A stretch of 64,000 nucleotides of DNA from positions 62,001 through 126,000 of the forward strand of contig JABVXU010000049.1 in NCBI GenBank assembly GCA_013365365.1. The letters are read 5' to 3'. Of the stretch, positions 1-19,347 are shown one piece after another (position 1 is the stretch's first letter; each line of letters starts with the position of its first letter). Made by a program: the position numbers and the translations under genes. The notes below the pieces were generated by a model, which was not told where the DNA came from, did not search any database, and worked only from the letters and a program-made list of their open reading frames with translations. Source of the DNA: Cruorifilaria tuberocauda (lineage: Eukaryota; Nematoda; Chromadorea; Rhabditida; Onchocercidae).

Positions 1-184
1 TAGTAAATTCCTGCTTTTTGCAAGTTAGCTTAATTAAACTTCGGAAAAAAAATCTCAACATTACTGGTTGAAATTTTTTCCACTTCATTTTTCACTTTTT
101 CATTTTTTCAGATCATTTCAAATCTGTTGATTTCCAATGCGCTCACTATTTTATCATTTTTGATCAAACTAATATCTAAAACAG

Positions 185-2407
185 TTAAGATTTGAAAAAT
201 GAAAGAATGACAATAAACGAACAATGATGTACAACACAACGCTGTTCAGTAGCACGAGGACTGTTGATACCTTCAAACCACCTTCCCATAAATTTGTGCA
301 AGTCGAAATCTTCCGGTGTTGGCGGTAACAGTGCATCAGTCACGTTATCGGCAAGAGTCTGCAACTGCTCCGGTGGTATCACATCAGCCAGTGTCGTTCC
401 ATTCGAAATACGACGTGTTATTGAACCTATATTTGAATATTATGGATGCGGCATAAGCGAAAGATATTTTCCACATTTACATAGGATTTCCCGGCAAATG
501 TTACAGGGAAACTGAAACAGACCAATAAGCTGAACGACATCTATTTGACCCTGTTCATTGCGAGGTATGCCACCTGGTAACAATGGGAAACCAGGTATTC
601 GTGGCAGTCCCGCATGAGCTGGTCCACGTCCGCCACCAGCTCCAAGCGCTGCTGCTACTCCAGAAAGTACTCTTTGCGCAGCATTTTGTTGTCGACGAAT
701 TCCGGAGCGGGAAGCGCTTTGTGCTGCAGCTTCAGTTTCAGCATCCATTGAATATGCAACAGACGTATCACCGGAACCACTTGTTCCCAAAACACTAGGA
801 ATGCCTTGCGACAATGCATCAGCTACACCGGCTGAAATCAAACTTTTTGCTTGTAACTTCTTGAAATTCTTATGATTTTGTCAAAATTGATTGTATCCAA
901 AAGCTTGAAAGCAAAGCTCTAAAGTTAACAAAGTACTTCTGTTAAATGAAAGGGTGATATCCATTATCAGGACAAAAGGCTTTTGTATGCAAAATCTTCA
1001 AATTAATAATTCATACGGATAACTTACTGTCTTGAACTAGCTTCCTTATTGAACTTGATAATAAACCAATAAGGCCATTCTCCCCAGGAGTAGCATCAGG
1101 CAAAGGCACACTACCTGTGCCTCGATAATGTGTGGGACCTGTTGCTTCGTTGTACAACTGATTTAACTGATTTCCAAATGCTGGATTTGCTTGTGACAAT
1201 ATATCTGTAATTAAGTTAATCTGTATGCAAATTACAAATGGTTCCACAAATTCCAAAGAATGTACACCAACCATTCTGCGAGGTTGAAGATGGCAGATTT
1301 CCGGAAATATGCTCCAGCGGTAGGCCTTGAACAGGTATTCCTGCAGCTCTCAATTCCTAGAACTTCTAAGTGAAACATTTTTTTATGTAATCACTTTCTA
1401 TGCCACAATTTATGTATGTTTTTCGATAAAAAACCTGAATAGCGCCTGCGAAACCATCTGGATGATTGCCAGTAAGACCAGGTATACCAAAACTATCGAG
1501 ACCGAAAAATTTGATGAGCTGGTTTTGTACATCTGGTGGTATGTTTATTGGAGGTGGCGGTGGTGGCGTTGTTACAGGGCGCGGTACAAACTGCTGCTCT
1601 GTCGTTGGTGACTAAATGCGTCATTTAATGATTTGCAGCTTTAATGCTTTATTGTGATTTTATAAATTTACATTAAATTATTCAAGACGACGAACTATGA
1701 AATTTAAATCAACCAAAGAAATTTGAGGGGATTAAAGCGTCCTCATTAAAAGTGATGTTCAGATCCCATTATCCTTATCTATCTTAGATTGTTTGATGGA
1801 ACAATTTATGGAGTTGGTTTCATTTATCCAGTAGTATTTTTCATTAGAAGTAACAACAGTGACCTTGTTACAAAAGCAATGAAGCATTACAGATTGATTC
1901 AACTTTTTATGTCTTTTTATTACCCAATATTGTTAATTCTGAAGAATACTTTTGATTCCCAAGTTCATTCCATATTATAATTAGTTGCTATGAAACTTCA
2001 TATCGTAGAGGAAATGCGTGAGGAGCTCAAGTACAAAGACACAGTTTCGGATACCAGCAAATTTAAATTTCAAAAGCCATTTAGGAATTTTGTCACAACG
2101 AATTATAAAATGCTCTTTAAAGTATCTTGTAGACTGAACATGAACTTGCCGGGGGTATAACGGGAAGTTGGGCAGCGGGAGTCAATGAAGGACGATTTCC
2201 TAAATGCGGCCTTTGAGAACGGTTAGCTGATGGAGTTGGTGCTAATGACGACTGTATAGTACGCGGTGGTACCATTTCCTTCATAAAATTTGGTTTAAGA
2301 TTCTGTGGGGGCAGTCTGATTGTTATCGGTCGATCACTAATATCTGCATATGTTGTACCAGCAGCAATCAACAATAAACTAACTATCCTAACTATCCTCG
2401 TAAACAT
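185..2407 (-). CDS. Lipocalin-related secreted protein with proline-rich N-terminal extension (3' end outside the window)
   Basis: Seen: a multi-exon minus-strand gene starting at the ATG at 2407. Residues 1-20 form a signal peptide (hydrophobic SLLLIAAG, likely cut after TYA). The N-terminal part is Pro/Ser-rich. Further exons lie at about 1611-1435 (a run of six prolines, then a GLDSFGIPGL stretch), 1335-1213, 1205-1025, 840-442 and about 425-217. The last carries a lipocalin-type GxW motif (FMGRWFEGINSP) and a following conserved Cys (QRCVVHH), as in C. elegans LPR proteins. The rest of the beta barrel lies beyond position 1. Known: LPR lipocalins are secreted and support cuticle and tube matrix. 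Inference: a matrix or lipid-carrier protein of that group. The long low-complexity region before the lipocalin fold is unusual. Exact intron borders are approximate, and the 184 bases at the left edge look intronic. Confidence 0.72.
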
Positions 2408-3034
2408 TGCTCCTTTTATCTGAAAACAAGCAAACATCAGAAACATTCACTTAAAGCCTTCATGCTCATATGAAGGGATAAAATTTCAAACCTGCAATTG
2501 TGGAAAATCGGTGTGATCAGAAATCATAACAAAACAGATATTCGAATCTCCAAGTGACAGTTATTTTCTGCAACAGGTGATTATTCAGCATGATCAAACA
2601 TTGTGTGTAATACGATGGAAACAACGACGATGCCCCAATAACTGACTCATAAATCTTGGATTCATCAAAAGACTTTTCTTGTTCCCTTTGAACACAATGA
2701 ACTTTTCTTCGAATGCTTTTAAATTTCAAGTTTCACAAAGAGATCAAAAGGAAGTGAAATAGTATTAATTTAATATGAAAAGTAAATTACCCAATAAATC
2801 AGAATTGTTTGAGCACAAATCTTTTAAAATAAATAATCGGAACACACGACAGCAATAACAGTAGTAAATCCAGATCAACAAGTGCTCTATATTCTCTAAT
2901 TTGAAGTTTGAATCTGAAAACTGGGTTAGAACAGAATGACGAAGGAATGAGCTGAATCGGTACTACGACATACGACGTATCGACGACGTATAGTCGATGG
3001 ATGTCTGTATATATATGCTTTTGCGTACTAGTGT

Positions 3035-3035
<1 letters not shown>

Positions 3036-3085
<50 letters not shown>
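3036..3085. repeat. (GT)25 dinucleotide microsatellite
   Basis: An uninterrupted run of about 25 GT units, preceded by a short GTGTG prefix and a TATATATA stretch. Likely length-polymorphic. Confidence 0.95.
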
Positions 3086-3088
<3 letters not shown>

Positions 3089-3552
3089 CAAGTGAGTGGT
3101 CATAGTGATGTTCATTTACTTATAGTGAAGAAAAGTGGTCCTTTAGAAAAGCAGGGATCTTTCTCCAGCATTATTCACAACCATCGACAAAAGCTTTTGA
3201 TAGAGCTTTCTTCATAGTAACCGGAGTTTAAATTCATTAATACACGAAATAATCAAAGTTTCTATTAGGTGGTTATACAAAAAGCTACTAGTTGAAATAG
3301 GGTTCTATCCTTTATTTAATCTTGCCACAAATCAGCAAACTATATGCAATAGAAACTGAATTTGAAATTATCCTAGTTTGTATATACTGTTTTATGGCAG
3401 TTGGTATTAAATAGCCATCTCGTACTGTGGGTCAATAAAATATCAGTGTAGCTCTATAAGCGAAAAAATTTCTCATTTGTACATTGAAATTAACACTATA
3501 GTGATGCTTGAAATAGATTGGATTTTTAAATGTCTGTCTTAGAGATGTGCAG

Positions 3553-3601
3553 TATAACAAGAGTTATCGGATATAGAAAGTATCCGATAGCTCTTATTAT
3601 A
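3553..3601. repeat. Inverted repeat, 21-base arms with 7-base loop
   Basis: The left arm 3553-3573 and right arm 3581-3601 are complementary at 19 of 21 positions around the loop TAGAAAG. It could be a hairpin RNA, a relic transposon terminus or a cruciform. Nothing next to it decides between these. Confidence 0.7.
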
Positions 3602-5331
3602 TCGTATGCTTAGATGCTTACATGAAATTATTATCAAAATCAGCCATTTATCAACTTTCGTGTCACACAGTATATCAAAGCGCATAAAATTAACAAAATT
3701 ATTGGAGATAAAAATTGAAAACGAGAAATAACAATCAGAACTATGCGCTTCAGCGCAATTGAGAAGATAGTAGACAAGGAGCAGCTGTTGGTAATTGCAT
3801 ATGAATTTCCAAATGATAGGGACTTAAATAGGTCAAGGACGACGGGAAGAATACTAATTAGGGCGTAACATCATCATTCCACCGTGCTTCAATAGTGGTC
3901 TATGTTGAAACGATTCAAGTGGAAACTACAACTACAATTTTTATTTGGCTTCGTAAATGTATTTGAGTGAAGATAATAAACATTAATGATGGGCGCTGAT
4001 GTTCAACGAAATTCCATAGGATGGAACCATGGCATGGCGTTCTAGAATATCATACATTCGTTGACAAATCCAACTTAAAATCTCATTTCCCTTTACCTCA
4101 ATATATTTTGCAGGTGAATGTAAGAAACCCTAGCCTCCTCCGCTGAACTTCAATTATCGGACCGCTCCACTGAAACTGACAAACCAGTTTGCGTACTATT
4201 CAAACTCCAGCTACCAACGTTATTGAACACGTCAACCAACCACAGTACGACCAAAACCATAACTCCATCAAAATTTAGTAAAGTGAGGATTTTTTTAGAA
4301 TTCACAAATGAACAATAATTTATTCGCCTTCATTCGTCATAACAATTTTGTAAGACAAAAAAATTTATTAACAAATTCAGGGTGTGCGCGTGGAGGCTAA
4401 CGCTATGCCTATGATGAATGCCTCGAGTTTGCTGATGCACACAAACATAACACGACAAACAGAAACGAAAGAACAAGAAAATAAGTTTGAAAACAAAGCA
4501 AGAAACTCATATAATAAGAAACAGTAAATTCACTACTGAAAAGGATTCCTCCAGGGAGTAAGTAAAAATACCATCCACAATTTGTGTCCAACACGGAAAA
4601 TAAATCCAACTCATCAGATAAAAATAAGCTCTCACCTGTACGGACATCGTATTATCATACTCATTTCACGTGAATTCACAAAAACAGGGAAAAGGAGACA
4701 CTTCGCTTAAATATTGCATGTTATGCTATACACGCAGTAAAATGAACATTAACAAAACTTAGTGGTTCAAAAAATTTTCTTAAATAATAAACCGCATTAC
4801 TTTAAAGAAGTGGAAACAGGAAAAAAAAATAACAGATGACAGCGCAAAAATCAAGAAAGCCTAAACCAATCGGATGAATTTGGCATTACTAATAAGAGAA
4901 ATCCCCAGTGATTGGATGTAGTCTGGCAAAACGAGTGACGATTATGATACATCATTGGTTTAAACACAAAGCCGTGTTCACTAATACCATCTCACATGAA
5001 ATCACAATTATTTCACTCCGGCAATGTAACACTGCTGCGGAAAAGAAAAAGAGCTTATATGCAAAGAAGCTATTAGACAGCAATTGGCATCAAAGATGCA
5101 AAAAAAGACTTTACTTATGAAGTGAAAAGCATCAGCAACAACAGGGTAAACTGAAGGATATTTCTCCTCATAATGAACAAATACAATCGACGCAACCAAA
5201 AGCACTGCTAATATTACTGATTTCCAGGAAATTCAAGAATTTACAGGTTTTTTCCTTCAGAAATATTCCCTCTTACTTCATGCCGTAAGGCAGCGTTAGT
5301 ACAATAATATTAAGAATTAGCCGTGAAAACA

Positions 5332-13009
<7,678 letters not shown>

Positions 13010-15041
13010 CTACAATGAATGAACAAACACTTCATCTATAATTAAAAACCAGATTCGCCTGACTTCTAGATGCTTCACGCTAAATGCAAAAAAAATTTCT
13101 GTAAAAATTCCCTGTCGGACTTCAATGACTACAACTTTCATCAAATCATACGGTGGTGAGTTTAATAATAGATTAAGGAAAATATGTTCTCTCATACTTC
13201 AACACTAATTTTAATGAGACTTGATCAGCTTCAATACTTTGAGTACAAATGGGGTTCAAGAGTCGTCTAATACGAACAAAAAATGCATAACATGCACGCA
13301 CAAACCACCAAACCCAGTAAGCACATCATATGTCACACGCAATATCTAGAACGTTCTGCAGTTCGCTACAAGCAACAGATTCTTCCAGAACATTTTGCAC
13401 GCTCACTACAAGCAACAGATTCCTCCAGAATATTCAATACGTCCACTCACCTCTCCAGAGAACCACCACCTATTCCAGCCCTACAATACCCGCAACAATA
13501 CTTCCCAACTTCCACTTAAGCTGCAACAGTCGTATAATGAAAAATACTGTAATGGCGAGTTTCGTCTCAATACCCAAACACAACAAAACAGCTTATACAT
13601 GTAATATGAATATACGACAACGCGAATTTCTCCGAGAAATCAAAATGAACTTAACAAAGTTCTCGGTAGCGTTTCGAAGCATATAACTACTCATTCTCTT
13701 TCGTTGTGATCCTGAAGGAATCAACTTTATTCCTTTAATCATGTACGGTTTCCGGGGATCATTAGGAATACACTCTCACAGAATATTCTAACAGTGCTGC
13801 TCAGCAATCCAGTCGAGATCCCTTTACTTATCCGCTACTCTGCAGAAATAGTTAATTGATTGGTCAAAATGCGACAACTCTTAGCAGGACATTTCAGGAA
13901 ACCCGAAACATCGTATTCCAACATTGAATTGTCTCTAATGGGTCGCCTCCACCGGTTCGAATCAACCAAAGAAAAAACATACTTCTAGCCTTATGCAATA
14001 ATGAAACTGAATAGACCATTTCATCCACAATGAACTGATGATAAGTAAATCACTTTGTTTCTTAACAACTAGTGAATTGCTCACAATTATTTTACAACTT
14101 TATCAAAATACAATCCGATCACTTCGTTCATATTGTCTGGCATGTAAAAAAGCAATGGGACTTTTAGTCTACGTTAAAATTAGCACAGAAATGAAATCCG
14201 AAAAGAAACACACGAAAAACTATAATATAGTATCCATATACTTTTTTAAATGCTGTTTAAACATTGCCTCACAAAGCTCACTTCCTTACAAAAACTTGTA
14301 CAGTAGAACTGTGCACTTTGCTATTTATGAAGGATAGCATTAATGATAATAACAGTGGAATAAATAATTATAAATGAAATGCAAAGAAATTCAGTGAAGA
14401 GGCACAAAGTTATCAAGATAACATCGCAGCACTGTACTATACAAAGAAATAAAAAGAAATACTGAAGTTATGAGTATCAAGTTCAATCTATGAAATGGCT
14501 ATTCATCTAAGTACAAATGTAAAATGTATGAATGTTTAATCCATATAAATGTATACGAAATACGAGGGGAAAAAAAAACATGAAACCTTTTCATAATAAT
14601 GATACAACAATTAGATGAAATATTTCTTAAATATCGAAGGTAAAGCACCAATTATCAAATAAGTATACTCAATATTATGCATGTGCTGAGTCAAACAAGC
14701 TGGATGATGAATATTGCATGTATTTGAACTGATTCATGAAATGAAATCTAAAGAATGATGCGTAATATTGATATTTGCAAATGTTATTGAGATCAGGTGG
14801 ACATTCTTTGCTCAAAATTGTAATCGCTATATATTCATATATTTGAATTTATAAGAATAAATCCTTATTAATTCGCACATGAAAAAGAGCAGAAAACAGT
14901 TTAAGTCGTATAAAAACTTGCAACATTCAAGTAAAAATTGAATATATGATGCATAGATATGCCAATATAGCAGAAGCTGAACAAGTCAATATCTAATTAA
15001 ATGTATAACTAAAAATCGATGAAAAAGATATGAAATTGTAG
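13010..15041. other. Intergenic region between math-33 (5') and vang-1 (3')
   Basis: Contains the presumed math-33 promoter, a short tandem repeat at about 13362-13440 and no convincing exon. Open frames here lack homology and overlap the repeat. Confidence 0.55.
13362..13440. repeat. Short tandem repeat, unit about 36-39 bases, two copies plus partial
   Basis: The segment CGCT..ACAAGCAACAGATTC.TCCAGAA recurs twice, at about 13365 and 13399, separated by a variable spacer. The copies differ at a few positions, so this is an old duplication upstream of math-33. Confidence 0.7.
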
Positions 15042-17431
15042 CTAAACATTTGATTCTGGAGTAATTTTTAAGGCAAATTTTGATGTTGACGATTGCTGCT
15101 CAGTGAGATTAAAAAAAGGAAATGAATGAAGCGAGCAAAGCAACTGTACTCCAGCATCATCATCATGCTCGTGACAACGTAATACAAATACTGTGCCATG
15201 CTTAATACCAGCAGATGCTTGGACATTGCATACAATTGACCACTTTGTCTCCCTCACATGTTCCTAAAAACATTAATCATTACAGATTAATATATGCATC
15301 CATTGGTGTACAGTAGTCCAGCACAAAAATTGAAGAAACATTTTTTGCATGAAAAATTCAGTTTCAGTAGTAGCAAGCAGCAAAAATAATGAAGTCAAAA
15401 TTAGAAGAACTAACTGAAAAAGGGAATTTAGAGGAGAAAAATCTTTGAAGAAAAGTGGCAGCTGTAAAACGAAGTGAAAGACAGCGAGCGAGATGCGCAA
15501 CAACTTGATCGGCAGTATGACGGGGTTGTTGTCGGGTAAGTTTTAAATACTTATTAAGAGGCCTAGCAATTGCAGAAAACACCGCTTGAGCCGCTCCAAG
15601 TGCTTCCATAGGCTCTCCCAGTACCTATAAAAAGTCGTAATTATATGGTTCCCCAACTACATAACTTAAAAAAATCTTGACACAGCAATATATACTTTAT
15701 TTTGATTGTTGACCGTCACACTTTGAACACTTGCAAACGCCTCTTCAGTGGTACTAATCAGACGACATTTCCGTTTTTGTACTCGCCGTTCCCATTCTAT
15801 TATTTCATGATAACGTTCATTGTGCCCACCGATTCGCCTTTTCGCAGCAGCTTCCATGATTGCTCGAGCATTAGCCTCTGTTATAGTACATTCGTTACCC
15901 AAACCTTCGATATCATACATCTTGAAACCTCCAGTTGGTTGTGACAAACCTAAATAATACGAACCGAAAAATCTCTTGGCATTCAAACTTTTTCCACGAT
16001 CAATATCCGGCTGTTCACAACAGAAGGCAACAGAGAGTAAGCGGTTACAACCGTACCAGCACCATAATGTATGTTTGAAGATTTTTTGAAAGCGAATTAG
16101 CTTGATACGCTCTACAGAAGAAATTAAATTCCAAACAACGTCCATTCTAATTACTAGGCTACTGGTATTCACAATATCGAATAAAGTAGTGGAATTTAAG
16201 TCCCATAAGACGAAGCTTTCAGCTATCTAACCAAGGAAAAACCATCTTAATAGTTGTAATATAAAGTGTAATATGAGAATAACTTGCCAGACCGGAAATG
16301 AATTGAACCTCCGTTGAATGATTTATCCATATATGGATTATAAGACGGGAAAGTGGAATAATACATCCTGAGAATATGGACAGCTGCTTCTTGGATGCTC
16401 ATTAGACCGAGACTAAAAGTTCGACTTTCTCCATCCGGATCTCTTACAACACTTACAATGAATTCTGGCCTCAATGCACGCAATTCCAAAATGATGACCG
16501 TAATATAGTGCAAATAAAGCATTGCATCGAGTAATGAAAGAGCAAAACCGACAACCACATTATAACTGCTTTCTTTCTCGAATAATATACGAACAGAATA
16601 AAACAACCAGAAGGCAAAAAGAATAAATAAAGCTAAGAATGCCAATGCAGCACGATGAAAAAATAGACGTGGCATATCTGCTGAGGCATGGCGAAAATAC
16701 ATTGCCCAAAGTGCGCCTAATAATAACAATGTTTTCACTGCTAAATTCAACATCAATCCCTGGCAGTCAGCACTGCACAATACCTAAAGATTTTGAAATT
16801 ACAACGACGAACCTCAAACTATACCATATAACAAAAACGTGACATTTTAAACTGGTTTACGGACAATTTTCGTTATCACTAACTAGATAGACTTTTTCAC
16901 ATTAAAAAAATTTTTAAAAGAAAAAATATAAATAAACCTCAGGCCAGCCAAATCCAACTTGATACAAAATAATTGGCAAAGCAACCATGAGAGAGGGAGA
17001 AATGATAGCCACAAATGAAATAAGCGAAGCACTGAGAAGCCAAAATATCCGAGAACATCTCCTTGCAACAACACGTCCAACTGGAGCCACAAGTGCTCTT
17101 TCGGCAAGGCCACTATATGAATGTTCGCTTGTATTGCCAGTTATAATTGTGGTATTTTCTGCCCAGTTATCATCATCTGCTGCCAATTTCATGCTCTACA
17201 TGAACAATTACACGATAATAAAGCGAAGTAAACAAAATACTGAAAATTACTAAACTACATAAAAAGGAAGTAGCATTGAAAAAATACCTCATTTGTAGTA
17301 GCCGAAAAATTAGGAATAAAAGAGGTATCAACATCTACTGAACCAGTACATCCACGCGACAAATTCCGAACCATTCGTAAATTACGATGCGACGAGGAAC
17401 GTCGACCTGAGCTCTCTGACACCAAGGACAT
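15042..17431 (-). CDS. vang-1: Van Gogh-like planar cell polarity protein (VANG-1/Strabismus)
   Basis: Four-pass membrane protein of the core planar-polarity complex, which works with Prickle, Dishevelled and Frizzled at cell junctions. The start at 17431 gives a Ser/Arg-rich N-terminus (SSGRRSSSHRN), the type of cluster phosphorylated by CK1 in Vang proteins. The next exon has the family block DDNWAENTTIITGNTSEHS. Four hydrophobic segments lie in the exons near 17090-16940 and 16780-16520. The conserved cytoplasmic part follows: FWLFYSVRIL, DGESRTFSLG, SIQEAA, NPYMDKSF, then MYDIEG, RAIMEAAAKRR, HNERYHE, ERRVQKRKCRL, and AAQAVFSAIARPLNKYL. The protein ends PESNV, a C-terminal PDZ ligand like ETSV in vertebrate VANGL. 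All landmarks are present in order. It is divergent from the DHHC gene, with about 1.9 kb between the two starts. Confidence 0.95.
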
Positions 17432-19347
17432 ATAAGGTTCTTTACCTAGACAAGGCACCAAGATTAATTTGTAACCCAACAAAAGTAATTACTTACTATT
17501 ACTGAAGACGAAAAAACATGTTCAAAGCTAAGTAACTCTGCAAACATCTCTTACCTTAATCAGCGCATCACGATGGGTATAACAATTGATACATTTGTTA
17601 TTTCTAAAAAAAAGAAGGATTTGTTTTCCTTCCAAACAAATCTAGAAGACTTTCAGAAGTTTCAGAAAACATAAAGTTATAAAACAACCCAGCATATCAT
17701 ATTTCTCCTGGATTCATATATCTAGGTCAATCCAAGCTGCATTTAACAGCAACAAAGAATATAACACATTACTGACATAGATTGCATGAGGGAACAACAA
17801 AACGCAAAAACGGAAAAGCTGCATGGAACAACATCTCGAAACTTCACAAAACCATATTTATTATAATGTATTAAAATGTAAAATAAATGTCATGGAAACG
17901 TCAGCAATTAACTAACAAAAAATCAAATTTCTTATTCAGGTGTGCCGTATTTCACTTCATAACTATATCTCCTTGAGCTTATGCTGAGTTCACTATACAT
18001 GACGAGATATTAAAAATAGTATAAGTTTAATTTAAATGAAAACTTTGACTTGTTAAATCACTAGAACTTATCTCTACCCCACATTCCTTTGCTTAGTGAT
18101 AAAGAGCATTGTCAAAATCTCCGTGATAATTCAAGGAAGTTAAGTGTCTGCTGTGAACCATCAAAGGCTTTGTGATACTGTGACTAGGCCGTCAGGAAAA
18201 AGATTGTCTCACATCAATTGTATTTGAGAAATTCATTTGTTAACTTCACTGGAATATGGAATTTGATTATTGAGATAGGACATGGAGCATCAGACTATAT
18301 ATGGCAAGTGCAACCATAATATTCTGGCGTTATTGTAACGTGCTGCGTGTGGCCTGATGGGGTTTAGGTTGTTGAGAATTCAGTTAGAAGGAATGACAGC
18401 TGATATGCAGAGTGGCATGTCACAAAACGTATGCACCACTAATCGGTCTGTATAAGGAAGAGCCATTCATCAAGTGACCTCACATTGGTTAATTTTGGTT
18501 GTAGCCATCGAGTAAAATAAACATTGAGATAATTGAGATAAGTGTGGACCTGTAGATTGGCACAGGTGAGAGTTTATGCTGTGGAAAAGGTCTAATTGTG
18601 AGAGCATCGTATAGTGGTCTAGTTATCATTAAGTCAGTGGCACCTTCAATCTGCAATATTGAAATCTTCGGAGCGTTACAAGACAGAAGTCATGAACACA
18701 AACAAATGTATTTGCTGCCGGGGCTACTATCATGTTTATCGGTGTTTTCAAAAATCAATCTCTATGGAGAGAAGGAAGGATGAGATATACCACGAACTCA
18801 GAACCTTCTATACTCCACTACCTCTCTATCCCTTCATCTGTTCTTGATTGAAGAAATGTTCCATTTCTCGCATGTGGTGTCGGCTTGACTGTAGGTTATA
18901 CTTTTGACATTGGTAGCTGCAGCGTGTTAATTATGTTTATCCTTGATTATTATTATTCCAGTCCTCAGTCTTGTTGATTTTCGCATTTAATATACATTGT
19001 AACTTCAAAAGTAGATTTGCCAATGATAATAACAATCACCTACGAATAGCGTACAGGGAACAATCGATAGGCTAGTTTTGCTGCAAGTAGTTAATATTAT
19101 GGTTCGTCGTTGTGTTTTAGATTCCTTTTCATGGTAAAAGTTGTTCGAATTTCATCTACAATAAATTTCGGGCATTTAGTACTATTTGGGCTATGCATTT
19201 GTCGTGGTCATCAATTTTGGTCTTAGTTTTCGCGATATATCGTTCTTCGTGAAGAATATTTCGTCAATATTAAACGGTTGTCGATTGCTGTTACTGACTG
19301 GGTGCAAATTCTGGTAATATTACCGATATCTCAACAAAAAAGCCTTG
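17432..19347. other. Divergent intergenic region between vang-1 and the DHHC gene
   Basis: About 1.9 kb that must hold promoters for both genes. No exon, RNA gene or strong repeat was recognised. Confidence 0.55.

Larger units (their letters stand above)
2447..5331. other. Intergenic region between the lipocalin gene and math-33
   Basis: No exon with recognisable homology was seen on either strand. It holds a GT microsatellite, a 21-base inverted repeat and a small CG-rich patch around 2962-2998. It includes the 5' flank of the lipocalin gene and the 3' flank of math-33. Confidence 0.6.

Noticed and set aside
2408..2446. Alternative ATG at 2446 for the lipocalin gene
   Set aside because: A TTTTCAG acceptor sits between it and the ATG at 2407. 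The latter gives a standard signal peptide.
13330..13686. 118-codon frame upstream of math-33
   Set aside because: It spans the local tandem repeat and resembles no protein family.
13950..13965. tRNA B-box-like GGTTCGAATC
   Set aside because: No A box or cloverleaf could be formed in the preceding 70 bases.
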